Source of the DNA: an uncultured SAR116 cluster alpha proteobacterium
GTDB taxonomy: Bacteria > Pseudomonadota > Alphaproteobacteria > Puniceispirillales > Marisalimonadaceae
Direction: 5' to 3'
Length of the DNA: 61,068 nt
Assembly: GCA_902593735.1 (NCBI GenBank)
Contig: CACJJL010000012.1
Location: 1 to 61,068 of the forward strand
Each line of letters begins with the position of its first letter. The first letter of the stretch is position 1. This document shows, piece after piece, positions 17,039-27,335 of this stretch. The translations under genes and the position numbers were made by a program. The notes below the pieces were generated by a model. It was given only the letters and a program-made list of their open reading frames with translations, did no database searches and had not been told where the DNA came from.

Positions 17039-18346
17039 ATGATTGAAAGATATTCAAGAAAAGAGATGGTTGAGATTTGGTCTCAGAAAGAGAAATTTAA
17101 TATATGGTTCCAACTTGAAGCCCATGCTTGTGATGCTCAAGCAGAATTAGGCGTAATACCAAAAAAGTCTGCAGAAATAATATGGGAAAAAGGAAAGTTT
17201 GATATAAATAAAATAGATGAAATTGAAAAAATCACTAAACATGATGTAATTGCATTTTTGACAAATCTAGCAGAGTATATTGGAGAAGATGCAAGGTTTA
17301 TTCATCAGGGTATGACATCTTCTGATATTTTGGATACTACTTTTTCCATACAATTGCGAAATGCATCAGACATTTTATTAAATGATATTGATAAATTATT
17401 AAAAACACTAAAAAAACGTTCATTCGAACATAAACATACAGTTACGATTGGAAGATCTCATGGTATTCATGCAGAACCAATTACATTTGGTTTGAAACTT
17501 GCTGGTTATTATGCAGAATTCAAACGAAATAAAAAAAGATTAATTGAAGCAAAAAAAGAAATTAGTACTTGTGCCATATCAGGTGCAGTTGGAACTTTTG
17601 CTCATATTGATCCATTTGTAGAAAATTACGTATCTAAAAAAATGGATTTAATGCCTGAAGAAGTTTCAACACAAATTATTCCAAGAGATAGACATGCAAT
17701 GTTTTTTTCAACCCTTGCAGTAATCGCTTCTAGTGTTGAACGCTTAGCAACAGAAATAAGGCATTTGCAAAGAACTGAAGTTAGGGAAGCAGAAGAATAT
17801 TTCTCTGAAGGACAAAAGGGCTCAAGTGCAATGCCACACAAGCGAAACCCAGTGCTCACAGAAAATTTGACTGGTTTAGCAAGATTAGTTAGATCTTCAG
17901 TTATACCAGCTTTAGAAAATGTTACTTTATGGCATGAACGAGATATTTCTCATTCATCTGTAGAAAGAATGATCGCACCCGATGCTACTATAACTCTAGA
18001 CTTTGCTTTGCAAAGACTAAACAATGTAATTGCAAATTTACTAATTTATCCTGATACAATGTTAACAAATCTAGAAAAACTTGGTGGTCTTGTACACTCT
18101 CAACAAGTATTACTTGCACTGACACAGAAAGGTGCCAGTAGAGAAGATGCCTATAAAATGGTACAAGAAAATGCTATGAAAGTTTGGGAAACTCCAGAAC
18201 ATAAAAGAAAGGACGTTTACAAAGATTTGTTAAAAAATGATAAAAAAGTAATTAAATATCTTAATGAAACCGAAATAGATAAATTATTTAATTTAGATCA
18301 ACATTTTGTTCACGTTGATCATATATTTGATAGAGTTTTTGACTAA
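17039..18346 (+). CDS. purB: Adenylosuccinate lyase
   Basis: The 435 residues match the fumarase/aspartase superfamily PurB type. Features are HDVIAFLTNLAEYIG (about 67-81), HQGMTSSDILDT (about 88-99), GRSHGIHAEPITFG (about 139-152) and the signature SSAMPHKRNPVLTENLTGLAR (about 262-282). It acts twice in purine synthesis, releasing fumarate from SAICAR and from adenylosuccinate. It is the first gene of a + strand purine run; purC begins 15 bases after it. Confidence 0.96.
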   Translation: MIERYSRKEMVEIWSQKEKFNIWFQLEAHACDAQAELGVIPKKSAEIIWEKGKFDINKIDEIEKITKHDVIAFLTNLAEYIGEDARFIHQGMTSSDILDTTFSIQLRNASDILLNDIDKLLKTLKKRSFEHKHTVTIGRSHGIHAEPITFGLKLAGYYAEFKRNKKRLIEAKKEISTCAISGAVGTFAHIDPFVENYVSKKMDLMPEEVSTQIIPRDRHAMFFSTLAVIASSVERLATEIRHLQRTEVREAEEYFSEGQKGSSAMPHKRNPVLTENLTGLARLVRSSVIPALENVTLWHERDISHSSVERMIAPDATITLDFALQRLNNVIANLLIYPDTMLTNLEKLGGLVHSQQVLLALTQKGASREDAYKMVQENAMKVWETPEHKRKDVYKDLLKNDKKVIKYLNETEIDKLFNLDQHFVHVDHIFDRVFD

Positions 18347-18361
18347 AAGGATAATTAATCC

Positions 18362-19129
18362 ATGTCTAAAAAGAAAATTTTATATGATGGTAAAGCTAAA
18401 ACAATTTTTGAAGGCCCTACCTCAGATACTGTAATACAATATTTTAAAGATGATGCTACAGCTAATAATGCTGAAAAACACTCCATAATTAACGGTAAAG
18501 GAGTTTTAAACAATTCAATTTCTGACTATTTGATGAAAAAAATAAATGAGGTTGGTATACCAACACATTATATCAAAAAATTAAATATGAGAGAACAACT
18601 TGTGAGAAAAGTTGAGATCATACCTGTAGAATTTGTTATTAGAAATATTGCAGCTGGCTCAATTGTAAAAAGACTTGGTGTAAAAGAAGGAAGTGTTTTT
18701 TCAAGACCAATAATTGAACATTATTTAAAAAAAGATGAATTGGGTGATCCACTTATAAACGAAGATCATATAATTAATTTTCAATGGGGCACTCGAGATG
18801 AATTAGATGAAATGCTAGAATACGGTCTTAGGATTAACGATTTTTTAAGAGGTCTATTTTTTGGAATAAGTCTTAAACTCGTAGATTTCAAAATTGAGTT
18901 CGGAAGATATTTTTCTGAAGATGGTAACTCAATTTTACTATTAGCTGATGAAATAAGCCCAGATAATTGCAGATTATGGGATATTAAAACAAATAAGAAA
19001 ATGGACAAAGATTTGTTTAGACAAGAATTAGGTGACTTAAAAGAAGCATATCAAGAGGTTGCAAATAGATTAGGCATTCTTCCTGAGAAAAATAATTATT
19101 TAAATGCTAAAACTGAAATAGTAAAATAA
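18362..19129 (+). CDS. purC: Phosphoribosylaminoimidazole-succinocarboxamide synthase
   Basis: The 255 residues are full length for the bacterial enzyme. It shows LYDGKAKTIFEGP (about 7-19), YFKDDATANN (27-36), the conserved VEIIPVEFVIRNIAAGS (about 88-104), and SPDNCRLWD near the C-terminus. It joins CAIR and aspartate using ATP to make SAICAR, the substrate of the preceding purB product. It is tightly spaced with purB and purS. Confidence 0.96.
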   Translation: MSKKKILYDGKAKTIFEGPTSDTVIQYFKDDATANNAEKHSIINGKGVLNNSISDYLMKKINEVGIPTHYIKKLNMREQLVRKVEIIPVEFVIRNIAAGSIVKRLGVKEGSVFSRPIIEHYLKKDELGDPLINEDHIINFQWGTRDELDEMLEYGLRINDFLRGLFFGISLKLVDFKIEFGRYFSEDGNSILLLADEISPDNCRLWDIKTNKKMDKDLFRQELGDLKEAYQEVANRLGILPEKNNYLNAKTEIVK

Positions 19130-19140
19130 GAAGAGTTATA

Positions 19141-19386
19141 ATGAAAATTGTTGTAAACATATCTCTTAAAGAGGGTGTATTAGATCCAGAAGGACAAGCT
19201 ATAAAGGCTTCTCTTAATAACTTAGGTTTTAGAAACTGTAGCGATGTTAGAACTGGTAAACAAATTGTTTTAAATTTTAATCAAAATAATGAAACTGAAA
19301 CTCTTTCTCAAGCTAAAAAAATGTGCGAGAAGTTATTAGTTAACACTGTAATTGAAAATTATGAAATCAATATTTTGAAGGATTAA
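19141..19386 (+). CDS. purS: FGAM synthase subunit PurS
   Basis: An 81-residue protein with the PurS pattern: KIVVNISLKEGVLDPEGQAI (residues 2-21), then LGFRNCSDVRTGKQIVLNF, and a C-terminal VIENYEINIL strand. It bridges PurQ and PurL in the three-subunit formylglycinamidine ribonucleotide synthase used by alphaproteobacteria and Gram-positives. It is encoded directly upstream of purQ, with a 6-base gap. Confidence 0.95.
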   Translation: MKIVVNISLKEGVLDPEGQAIKASLNNLGFRNCSDVRTGKQIVLNFNQNNETETLSQAKKMCEKLLVNTVIENYEINILKD

Positions 19387-19392
19387 AAGATT

Positions 19393-20085
19393 TTGCGTTC
19401 AGGTGTTGTAATTTTTCCAGGTTCTAATTGTGATAGAGATATGATTGTCGCACTCAGACAAATCACAGGTAAAACTCCAATCAAACTTTGGCATAAAGAA
19501 AATGATATTCCTAATTTAGATTTAATTGTTATCCCAGGTGGATTTACTTTTGGAGATTACCTAAGATGTGGCGCTTTGGCGGCAAGATCTCCGGTAATAA
19601 GTTCAATTAAAAACCATATAAGTCGTGGTGGCACAGTATTGGGTGTATGTAATGGTTTTCAAATTTTAATTGAAGCTAAAATACTCCCTGGATCTCTTAT
19701 AAGAAATAAGAAACTCCTATTTACTTGCAGAGAAACAACTTTAGAAGTTCAAAGTTGTATGAAAAACCCTTTTCTATCTGGTTTAAAAATAGGTGAAAGA
19801 TTAAAAATTCCAGTTGCACATAATGACGGTAACTATTTTGCTCCTTTAGATTTAATAAAAAAACTAAAAGAAGAAGGAAGAATTGCTTTTAAATATAGTA
19901 ATAGCACGAATAATGAAAAAAATTACAATCCTAATGGATCAACAGAAGACATAGCTGGCATTCTATCAAACAATGGAAGAGTTTTAGGAATGATGCCTCA
20001 CCCAGAAAGAGCCATAAACTATCTACACGGTGGAACGGATGGTTTGAAACTTCTTACAAATTGCGTTGAAAAAATAATAGGTTAA
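19393..20085 (+). CDS. purQ: FGAM synthase glutaminase subunit PurQ
   Basis: The 230 residues form a class I glutamine amidotransferase domain. GVVIFPGSNCDRDM opens the protein, GVCNGFQIL (about 82-90) carries the nucleophile Cys, and GMMPHPERA (about 199-207) carries the catalytic His and Glu. The start is TTG at 19393, since the family N-terminus begins at this position and no ATG is available. AAGGA lies upstream in the end of purS. It supplies ammonia to PurL. Confidence 0.95.
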   Translation: MRSGVVIFPGSNCDRDMIVALRQITGKTPIKLWHKENDIPNLDLIVIPGGFTFGDYLRCGALAARSPVISSIKNHISRGGTVLGVCNGFQILIEAKILPGSLIRNKKLLFTCRETTLEVQSCMKNPFLSGLKIGERLKIPVAHNDGNYFAPLDLIKKLKEEGRIAFKYSNSTNNEKNYNPNGSTEDIAGILSNNGRVLGMMPHPERAINYLHGGTDGLKLLTNCVEKIIG

Positions 20086-20091
20086 ATAAAA

Positions 20092-22395
20092 ATGGAACCA
20101 CATCCACAACTATTAAAAATTAATAAGAATGAGTATCTAGCTCAACAAAAAGGCAAACTTGAAGATGCTTTAGACATGGGTTTAACGAAAAATGAATATA
20201 ATTTAATTTGTAAAAAAATCAATAAAACTCCAAATCTGACAGAATTAGGTATTTTTTCTGCTATGTTTTCAGAACATTGCTCTTATAAAAGTTCAAAAAA
20301 ATGGTTAAGAATTTTACCAACTGAGGCTAGCCACGTGATTCAAGGGCCTGGAGAAAATGCCGGTGTAATTGATATAGGTGAAAATCTAGCTGCTGTTTTT
20401 AAAATAGAGTCACACAACCACCCTTCATTTATAGAACCTTATCAAGGTTCAGCGACAGGTGTGGGAGGAATTTTAAGAGATGTTTTCACAATGGGGGCTA
20501 GACCTATAGCGCTTATGAATGCATTGAGGTTTGGAGATCCAGATCAACCTTTAACAAAACATCTTGTTTCAGGTGTAGTAAAAGGTATCGGTGGATATGG
20601 TAATTGTATAGGGATACCAACAGTTGGTGGTGAAACAAATTTTGACAAATCTTATGATGGTAACATTTTAGTGAATGCTATGGCTGTTGGCCTTGCAAAA
20701 AAAGATAGAATATTCTACTCAGCAGCAACAGGCGCTGGCAACCCAGTTATATATGTAGGTGCTAAAACAGGTAGGGATGGAATACATGGAGCTACAATGG
20801 CTTCTGCTGAATTCACAGAAAATAGTGCTGAAAAAAGACCAACTGTTCAAGTTGGAGATCCATTTACAGGGAAATTACTATTAGAGGCTTGTCTAGAATT
20901 AATGAACACAGATGCCGTCTTATCTGTTCAAGACATGGGGGCTGCTGGTTTAACAAGCTCAAGTGTTGAGATGGCTTCTAAGGGATCATTAGGTATGAAT
21001 TTAAATTTAGATTTAGTGCCTACAAGAGAAGATAAGATGAGTAGCTACGAAATCATGCTTTCAGAAAGTCAAGAAAGAATGTTAATGATTTTAAAACCAG
21101 GATCAGAGGATAAAGCAAAATTAATTTTTGATAAATGGGATCTAGACTTTGCTATTATAGGAGAAGTTACAAATACGGGAAGATTGATTCTTACTAAAGA
21201 TGGTTTTGAAGCGTGCAATTTACCTCTTAAACCTCTTGTTGAAGACGCTCCTGAATACAATAAACCTTACGAAATAAAAACTAATAAAAAAGTATATAAA
21301 CCGTCCGATCTTAAAACTAATCTTACATTAATGGATATATTAATAACAATTTTTAAAAATCCAAATATAGCAAGTAAGAAATGGATTTGGGAACAATATG
21401 ACAGCTCAGTAATGGGCGACACAATTTTTGCAAATGGTGATAGTGACGCTTCAATAGTAAAAATCCATGGAACAGAAAAAAAAGAAACTTACGGAAAAGG
21501 TCTTGCGATTACAACTGATTGTACACCACGTTATGTTAAATCAAACCCCATAATTGGAGGTATGCAAGCAGTTTGTGAAGCTGCACGAAATATAGCTTCT
21601 TCAGGTGCAAAACCGCTAGCGATAACAAACAACTTAAATTTTGGAAATCCTGATAAAAAAAATGTCATGGGAGAAATTGTAGGATCTTTAAAAGGAATTT
21701 CAGAAGCTGCTTCTTTTTTAAGTACTCCAATTGTATCAGGAAATGTTTCTCTTTATAATGAGACTAATGGTAAGAGTATTCTTCCTACACCAGTCATTGG
21801 TATGGTAGGAGCAATAGATAAGGTTGAAAATTCTCTGGAGATAAGTGCAAAACTAGATAATGTATTAATTGTACTTGGACAATCTCATAATTTTGAAAAA
21901 GGTTGGGTTGGTTGTAGTATATATCAAGAAATCATTAATAAAAAATATGATGGAGCTCCTCCACCAATAAATTTAAAGGATGAAAAAAAAGTTATTGAAA
22001 TTTTATTAAATTTGAATGAACAAAAACTTCTCACAGCCGCTCATGATATTTCAGATGGTGGATTACTTACAACAGTTTGTGAAATGTTATTTAAATATAA
22101 TTTAGGATTAGATATTAATTTACCTAATAACCTAATTAATTGTGATAATCATGACCCCTTACTTCAATCATGGTGTTTTGGAGAGGATCAAGCAAGAATA
22201 ATTATTGCAACAAAAGATATTAAAAAAGTACAATTAATCTTAAATGAAAATGATGTTGATTTCTTTGTTCTTGGACAAACTAATTCAAGCAGTAACTTGA
22301 ATTTAAAAGATATTGCTACTATATCTCTAACAAGTATCAAAAATATAAATGAAAAAACAATACCTTCAATGATGGGTGACGAGCAACAAGGTTAA
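20092..22395 (+). CDS. purL: FGAM synthase large subunit PurL (small type)
   Basis: At 767 residues this is the PurS/PurQ-dependent form rather than the roughly 1300-residue fused enzyme. It contains [13 protein letters not shown] (about 60-72), [20 protein letters not shown] (about 103-122), [17 protein letters not shown] and a second AIRS-like half with [15 protein letters not shown]. It converts FGAR to FGAM using ATP and ammonia from PurQ. The bolA gene follows after 9 bases. Confidence 0.97.
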   Translation: MEPHPQLLKINKNEYLAQQKGKLEDALDMGLTKNEYNLICKKINKTPNLTELGIFSAMFSEHCSYKSSKKWLRILPTEASHVIQGPGENAGVIDIGENLAAVFKIESHNHPSFIEPYQGSATGVGGILRDVFTMGARPIALMNALRFGDPDQPLTKHLVSGVVKGIGGYGNCIGIPTVGGETNFDKSYDGNILVNAMAVGLAKKDRIFYSAATGAGNPVIYVGAKTGRDGIHGATMASAEFTENSAEKRPTVQVGDPFTGKLLLEACLELMNTDAVLSVQDMGAAGLTSSSVEMASKGSLGMNLNLDLVPTREDKMSSYEIMLSESQERMLMILKPGSEDKAKLIFDKWDLDFAIIGEVTNTGRLILTKDGFEACNLPLKPLVEDAPEYNKPYEIKTNKKVYKPSDLKTNLTLMDILITIFKNPNIASKKWIWEQYDSSVMGDTIFANGDSDASIVKIHGTEKKETYGKGLAITTDCTPRYVKSNPIIGGMQAVCEAARNIASSGAKPLAITNNLNFGNPDKKNVMGEIVGSLKGISEAASFLSTPIVSGNVSLYNETNGKSILPTPVIGMVGAIDKVENSLEISAKLDNVLIVLGQSHNFEKGWVGCSIYQEIINKKYDGAPPPINLKDEKKVIEILLNLNEQKLLTAAHDISDGGLLTTVCEMLFKYNLGLDINLPNNLINCDNHDPLLQSWCFGEDQARIIIATKDIKKVQLILNENDVDFFVLGQTNSSSNLNLKDIATISLTSIKNINEKTIPSMMGDEQQG

Positions 22396-22404
22396 ATTTG
22401 TAAA

Positions 22405-22641
22405 ATGGCTATGACAGCATCAGAGATCGAAGAACTTATTATTAAAGCTTTTCCAAATGCTAAAGTAATTATTGATGATTTACGTGGTGATGGCGATCAT
22501 TATGCTGCACAAATTATTGCTGAAGAATTCAAGGGAAAAACTCGTGTACAACAACATCAAATGGTCTACAATGCTATGGGTGGCAGAATGGGAAAAGAAT
22601 TACATGCACTAGCTTTGAATACATCTGCGCCTAAGGAATAA
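22405..22641 (+). CDS. BolA family protein
   Basis: A 78-residue protein with the BolA fold signature: IEELIIKAFPNAKVIIDDLRGDGDHY and the helix GKTRVQQHQMVYNAMGGRMGKELHAL, which carries the conserved His. BolA proteins bind a [2Fe-2S] cluster together with a monothiol glutaredoxin, and such a glutaredoxin is encoded 11 bases downstream. The pair most likely works in iron-sulfur cluster handling in the cytoplasm. Confidence 0.92.
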   Translation: MAMTASEIEELIIKAFPNAKVIIDDLRGDGDHYAAQIIAEEFKGKTRVQQHQMVYNAMGGRMGKELHALALNTSAPKE

Positions 22642-22652
22642 AGGAGAATTAA

Positions 22653-22979
22653 ATGGAAAAAAGTACAAAAGATAAAATTCAGAATATTATTGATGAAAAT
22701 GATGTTTTGTTATTCATGAAAGGTACCCCAGTTATGCCTCAATGCGGGTTTTCAGCAGCAGTTGTTGGAGTTTTAAGCCATATGGGAATTAAGTACAATA
22801 GTGTAAACGTTCTCGAAGATACTGAAATAAGAGAGGGTATTAAAGAGTATTCAGATTGGCCGACTATACCACAATTATATGTAAAAAAAGAATTTGTTGG
22901 TGGTTGTGATATTATTAGGGAAATGCATGAAAGTGGAGAGCTAACACAATATTTTAACGAGGCAGGTATTTCTAACTAA
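22653..22979 (+). CDS. grxD: Monothiol glutaredoxin, Grx4 type
   Basis: The 108 residues match GrxD: VLLFMKGTPVMPQCGFSAAVV (about 18-38) includes the CGFS active site. WPTIPQLYVKKEFVGGCDI (about 69-87) provides the glutathione-binding TIPQLY and GGCD elements. These proteins hold and transfer [2Fe-2S] clusters with glutathione and BolA. AAGGAG precedes the start. The downstream hairpin separates it from convergent rpsD. Confidence 0.95.
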   Translation: MEKSTKDKIQNIIDENDVLLFMKGTPVMPQCGFSAAVVGVLSHMGIKYNSVNVLEDTEIREGIKEYSDWPTIPQLYVKKEFVGGCDIIREMHESGELTQYFNEAGISN

Positions 22980-22980
22980 T

Positions 22981-23004
22981 AAACTATTATAATTTTTATA
23001 GTTT
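22981..23004. terminator. Possible bidirectional terminator between grxD and rpsD
   Basis: AAACTAT (22981-22987) and ATAGTTT (22998-23004) form a 7-base AT-only inverted repeat with a 10-base loop, followed on + by TTTTACTT. It lies in the 43-base convergent gap. With no G-C clamp beyond one pair it would be weak, so the assignment is tentative. Confidence 0.35.
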
Positions 23005-23022
23005 TACTTATAACTAATTTTA

Positions 23023-23649
23023 TTAACGTGAATAAAATTCGATTACTAAGTTAGTTTCCATTTGCACTGGATAAGGAACATCATCTGGCATAGGGATTCT
23101 TAACAAAGATCCAGTGAACTTAGAGTGATCAACTTGAACATATTCAGGAACATCCCTTTCAGGTAGAGTTGTTGCTTCAATTACAGCTGGAATGTTTTTT
23201 GCTTTGTCCTTCAGAGAAATAACTTCACCTACATTGATCATTCTAGAAGGTATATTGCATCTGCTTCCATTTACCATAACATGCCCATGATTAATCAATT
23301 GACGACAGGCAAATACAGTTGGTGCCAACTTCATTCTGTAAAGGATAGCATCTAGTCTACATTCCAAAATACCAATCAGATTTGCACCAGTGTCTCCTTT
23401 TTTACGAACTGCAGCTGTATAGTATTTTTTGAATTGTTTTTCACCAATATTACCGTAATAGCCTTTTAATTTTTGTTTAGCCATTAATTGGACACCATAA
23501 TCTGTAGGTTTTTTTCTCCTTTGACCATGCTGACCTGGTGCATATTCTCTATCATTTAAGGGAGATTTTGGTCGTCCCCATAAATTAACTCCTAATCTTC
23601 TATCAATTTTATGTTTTGAACTTGTTCTTTTGTGATCTGATTTAGGCAT
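23023..23649 (-). CDS. rpsD: 30S ribosomal protein S4
   Basis: At 208 residues this is full length. [23 protein letters not shown] opens the protein and [17 protein letters not shown] follows. The S4 RNA-binding domain [35 protein letters not shown] spans about residues 98-132, and IEFYSR ends the protein. It nucleates 30S assembly. It stands outside a ribosomal operon, as is common in alphaproteobacteria, with a 230-base leader region before the next gene. Confidence 0.97.
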   Translation of the reverse strand: MPKSDHKRTSSKHKIDRRLGVNLWGRPKSPLNDREYAPGQHGQRRKKPTDYGVQLMAKQKLKGYYGNIGEKQFKKYYTAAVRKKGDTGANLIGILECRLDAILYRMKLAPTVFACRQLINHGHVMVNGSRCNIPSRMINVGEVISLKDKAKNIPAVIEATTLPERDVPEYVQVDHSKFTGSLLRIPMPDDVPYPVQMETNLVIEFYSR

Positions 23650-23666
23650 TTTTAAACCTTTAAGTA

Positions 23667-23709
23667 ACTACTTAGAAGTAGTAATTATTCCAACTAGAAG
23701 CAGAGCTTC
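23667..23709 (-). promoter_or_regulatory. Inverted repeats in the rpsD leader
   Basis: Two perfect hairpins lie just upstream of rpsD. ACTACTT/AAGTAGT spans 23667-23682, and GAAGC/GCTTC with a 3-base loop spans 23697-23709. They would fold in the 5' untranslated region of the minus-strand mRNA. S4 autoregulates its mRNA in several bacteria, so a translational control element is possible. The structures are short and the idea is unproven. Confidence 0.25.
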
Positions 23710-23782
23710 GGGATATATAACACCACGTTACTATCCACTTTATCGGAAATTAAATTGCAAAATACTACCATTATATAAAATG

Positions 23783-24544
23783 TCAAGTACGATTTGAAGT
23801 TCCTGATAATGATCTAATAATACCATGAAGTGTTCTTAGATCTTGGTGAGTTAATGAGGCTCTATTAAATAGACTTCTAATATTTCTTTTAACAACAGGA
23901 GCCATTTCAGATGAATAAAAGAAGCCTGATTTAGTTAAAAGTTCATCTAATTGTTTATAAAAATATTCTCTGTCACCTATGTTAGAGAGTTCAGTATTTT
24001 TTTTAAATTTTTTATTAATTTTAACCAAATTCTTATCATCATTCAAAAATGACATTTTTACTTTGTTCCATTCCCAACAAATCAATAATACTGCTTGAGA
24101 TATATTTAATGATGAAAATTCTTTATTAATTGGAATTGAAACTGTGTAATCTGCTTGGACAACATCATCATTGGATAACCCTGATTGCTCAGGACCAAAT
24201 AAAAATCCAACGTTACCACCATTAACAACATGTTCAAATGATTTCTCTATTGCTTTGAAGATGCTTAAGGATTTTGTACCAATAACACGCTTTCTTGCAG
24301 TTGTTGCAAATAACAAAGAAATTGTTTTTGTAGCTTCACTTATTGAATTATACAACTTTGCTTGATTTAAAACATCGTCTGCACCCGCTGCGGGAGCAAA
24401 AGCAACATTATTAGGCCAACCATCTCTAGGTTGAACTAGTAAAAGATTTTTTATATCAAAATTTTTCATAGCACGAGCAGCAGAACCAATGTTTTCACCA
24501 AGTTGTGGTTTTGATAAAATTATATATGGATTTAGTTCAATCAT
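23783..24544 (-). CDS. TrmH/SpoU family RNA methyltransferase, TrmJ-like
   Basis: The protein has 253 residues from the ATG at 24544, where the family N-terminus begins (LNPYIILSKPQLGENIGSAARAMKNF). A TTG ten codons upstream lies inside cysS and is less likely. The SPOUT knot is seen in GGNVGFLFGPEQSGLSNDDV (about 117-136) and SIPINKEFSSLNISQAVLL (about 144-162). It probably 2'-O-methylates position 32 of tRNAs. It follows cysS directly on the same strand. Confidence 0.88.
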   Translation of the reverse strand: MIELNPYIILSKPQLGENIGSAARAMKNFDIKNLLLVQPRDGWPNNVAFAPAAGADDVLNQAKLYNSISEATKTISLLFATTARKRVIGTKSLSIFKAIEKSFEHVVNGGNVGFLFGPEQSGLSNDDVVQADYTVSIPINKEFSSLNISQAVLLICWEWNKVKMSFLNDDKNLVKINKKFKKNTELSNIGDREYFYKQLDELLTKSGFFYSSEMAPVVKRNIRSLFNRASLTHQDLRTLHGIIRSLSGTSNRT

Positions 24545-24558
24545 AAATTCATCTGAGT

Positions 24559-25932
24559 TTAGTGTCTTCTCCAAACTGTTCTATCTGGTTTATCTTCTAA
24601 TTGTATATTCTTTTCTAGTAATTGTTCTCTAATCTGATCTGCCTTTTCGTATTCTTTATTTTCTTTTGCGACTTTACGTTTTATTATGAGTTCATCGATT
24701 TCTTTTTCAGTAATAGTAGAATTATCAAATGATTTGTTTGAACTACTTTCTCTAAATTTAAACCACTCCTCAGTAGAATTGCATAAAATTCCTAAAATTT
24801 TAGAAGAATTTTTTAACCTTTGAGCACATTCTTTACTTCCTTTATTAGCTTCGTCAGCAAGATAATGTAATCTAGCAAGAGCTTTAGGTGAATTTAAATC
24901 ATCACAAAGATAATCAATTATCTGAGTATCTTGCCCATCATTCACCTCAAAGCCTTCAATAGCTCTATAAAGTCTAGATAGTGATTTAGTAGCTTTATCT
25001 AAAGATTTCTGTTTAAAACTTAAAGGAGCCCTGTAGTGAGCTTGGATTAACGCATACCTGATTGCTTCGCCCCTAAAATTTAACAACAAGTTATTTATGG
25101 TAGCAAAATTACCTAGTGATTTTGACATTTTCTCACCATCAGAAGTAACGTATCCATTGTGCAACCAGTAATTGGCCATTATATCAGATTCATTGGCACA
25201 ACAAGATTGAGCAATTTCATTTTCATGATGTGGAAAAATTAAGTCTAACCCACCGGCATGAATATCAAATTGTGACCCTAAATACTTTTTACTCATTGCT
25301 GAACATTCGATATGCCAACCTGGACGCCCCCTACCCCATGGACTATCCCATCCAGGAAGTTGATCGGAAGATGGTTTCCATAAAATAAAGTCTCCAGGAT
25401 TTTTTTTGTATTCAGCGACCTCAACTCTCGATCCAGATATCATATCGTCAAGTGACCTTCCTGACAAAGCACCATAACTTTCATATTTTTCAACAGCAAA
25501 CAAAACATTGCCAGATGATACATAAGCAAAACCATTTGAAATTAATGTTTCAATCATTTCTATCATTTCAGGTATATGGTCAGTTGCTTTTGGTTCAAAA
25601 TCAGGTTTCAAATTACCTAACGCATGAGCATCTTTATGAAAAATTTTTATTGTCTCATTAGTCAATTCTAAAATATTTATATTTTTTTCAATTGCTCTTT
25701 TATTAATTTTGTCATCAATATCAGTTATGTTTCTTACATATGTAACTTTTGGATATATAATTCTAAGTAACCTAACTAAAACATCAAAAACAACTAAAGG
25801 TCTTGCATTACCAATGTGTATAAAATCATATACAGTAGGTCCACATGCATATATTTTTACATTTTTTTTATCAATAGGCTGAAAAATAGACAAACGCCTT
25901 TGAAGTGTATTATATAAATTTAATTTAATCAT
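24559..25932 (-). CDS. cysS: Cysteinyl-tRNA synthetase
   Basis: The 457 residues show the class I signatures: CGPTVYDFIHIGNARP (about 30-45, HIGH motif and a zinc Cys), the GWHIECSAMS zinc region (about 207-216), HHENEIAQS, and SDGEKMSKSLGNF (about 265-277, KMSKS). It charges tRNA-Cys. It is followed by the TrmJ-like gene and preceded by gltX, forming a translation-related minus-strand run. Confidence 0.97.
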   Translation of the reverse strand: MIKLNLYNTLQRRLSIFQPIDKKNVKIYACGPTVYDFIHIGNARPLVVFDVLVRLLRIIYPKVTYVRNITDIDDKINKRAIEKNINILELTNETIKIFHKDAHALGNLKPDFEPKATDHIPEMIEMIETLISNGFAYVSSGNVLFAVEKYESYGALSGRSLDDMISGSRVEVAEYKKNPGDFILWKPSSDQLPGWDSPWGRGRPGWHIECSAMSKKYLGSQFDIHAGGLDLIFPHHENEIAQSCCANESDIMANYWLHNGYVTSDGEKMSKSLGNFATINNLLLNFRGEAIRYALIQAHYRAPLSFKQKSLDKATKSLSRLYRAIEGFEVNDGQDTQIIDYLCDDLNSPKALARLHYLADEANKGSKECAQRLKNSSKILGILCNSTEEWFKFRESSSNKSFDNSTITEKEIDELIIKRKVAKENKEYEKADQIREQLLEKNIQLEDKPDRTVWRRH

Positions 25933-25958
25933 TTTGAAATTTATTAATTTTTAAAAAT

Positions 25959-27290
25959 TTAATTATTATAATTTAATCTTTCTTTAATTTTATCTTTCCC
26001 CATCATTAAGACCAAATTTGCCATTTCTGGACCATTATTCTGACCTGTCAGACATAACCTCAAAGGTTTGAAAAGTTCTTTACCTTTTTTACCACTTTCT
26101 TTCATGAGAGAGTTAATCCAAACCGACCAAGTGTTTTTATCAAATCTATCTCTAGGAAGTGTTTGTAATGCTAATTTTTTAAAATCATTATCGTGTAGAA
26201 CTTCTTTAATATCTCCATAAACAATGTTCCACCAAAACTTTACATCTTCTAAATTATTTATATTTCCTTTGATTAAATTCCAAAATTCGTTAGTAATTTT
26301 AAGATCTAATATATTTAATTGATGACTAATATCTGTAAAGTCTACAAGCTGAAAAAACTTAGAATTCAAAGCTGACAACTCTGTTTCATCAAATTTAGGC
26401 TTTGAATTTCCAAATTTAGTAATATCAAAACTTTTAACAATTTGTTTCATATCTCTAAAAATATCAATTGAGTCTGAAGTTCCAATTTTGGCCAACAAAG
26501 AAGAAATTGCCATTGGTTGAAATCCTTGACTTCTTAATTCTCGAAGCGATAAACTTCCAAGTCTTTTTGAAAGTCCTGATCCTTTATTATCAGTCAATAG
26601 TGACAAATGACCCATTTTTGGTGGCAAAGATCCTAATGCTTCAAATAACTGTATTTGAGTAGCTGAATTTGTCATATGATCTTCACCTCTTAAAATATCT
26701 GATACTTCAAATTGGATATCGTCAACTACTGAAGCTAAAGTATAAATAACCCTTCCATCTTCTCTTAATATAACTGGATCTGACAAATTAGACATATTAT
26801 ATTTACTCTCACCTTTTACGAGATCGTTCCAATTTACGTCTTCATAATTGAGTAAAAATCTATAATGTGGTTTTTTCCCTTTAGACTTCAAATCTGCAAT
26901 ATCCGAGTCTGATAATTTCAATGCAGACCTATCATAAATAGGTGGTTTCCCGGAAGATAATTGGCTTTTTCTTTTTAGTGATAATTCTTCTGCCGTCTCA
27001 AAACATTGATATGCGCGTTTTTTGTCTAATAAAGTTTCTAAAGCTTTTTTATAAGATAAAAGTCTAGAAGATTGCCTTTCTACACTATCCCAATTTATTT
27101 TCATCCAATTTAAATCTTCTTTAATAGAGTCTTCATATTCTTTGGATGATCTCTCATCGTCAGTATCATCAATTCTGAGCATAAAGTGACCATTTTTACT
27201 CTTAGCAAATAAGAAATTAACTAAAGCAGTTCTAAAATTTCCAATATGTAAATATCCCGTTGGGCTTGGTGCAAATCGAACTTTAATCAT
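25959..27290 (-). CDS. gltX: Glutamyl-tRNA synthetase
   Basis: The 443 residues carry the HIGH motif in FAPSPTGYLHIGNFR (about 6-20), DDTDDERS, and the lysine loop in GSGLSKRLGSLSLRELR (about 234-250). The C-terminal anticodon-binding part ends MGKDKIKERL. It charges tRNA-Glu and possibly tRNA-Gln; alphaproteobacteria often have two gltX copies, one of which can be specialised. Which copy this is cannot be decided here. Confidence 0.93.
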   Translation of the reverse strand: MIKVRFAPSPTGYLHIGNFRTALVNFLFAKSKNGHFMLRIDDTDDERSSKEYEDSIKEDLNWMKINWDSVERQSSRLLSYKKALETLLDKKRAYQCFETAEELSLKRKSQLSSGKPPIYDRSALKLSDSDIADLKSKGKKPHYRFLLNYEDVNWNDLVKGESKYNMSNLSDPVILREDGRVIYTLASVVDDIQFEVSDILRGEDHMTNSATQIQLFEALGSLPPKMGHLSLLTDNKGSGLSKRLGSLSLRELRSQGFQPMAISSLLAKIGTSDSIDIFRDMKQIVKSFDITKFGNSKPKFDETELSALNSKFFQLVDFTDISHQLNILDLKITNEFWNLIKGNINNLEDVKFWWNIVYGDIKEVLHDNDFKKLALQTLPRDRFDKNTWSVWINSLMKESGKKGKELFKPLRLCLTGQNNGPEMANLVLMMGKDKIKERLNYNN

Positions 27291-27335
27291 TTATTTTCCT
27301 AATTTATAAAAATTTTCAAACAAATATAGTAAACT

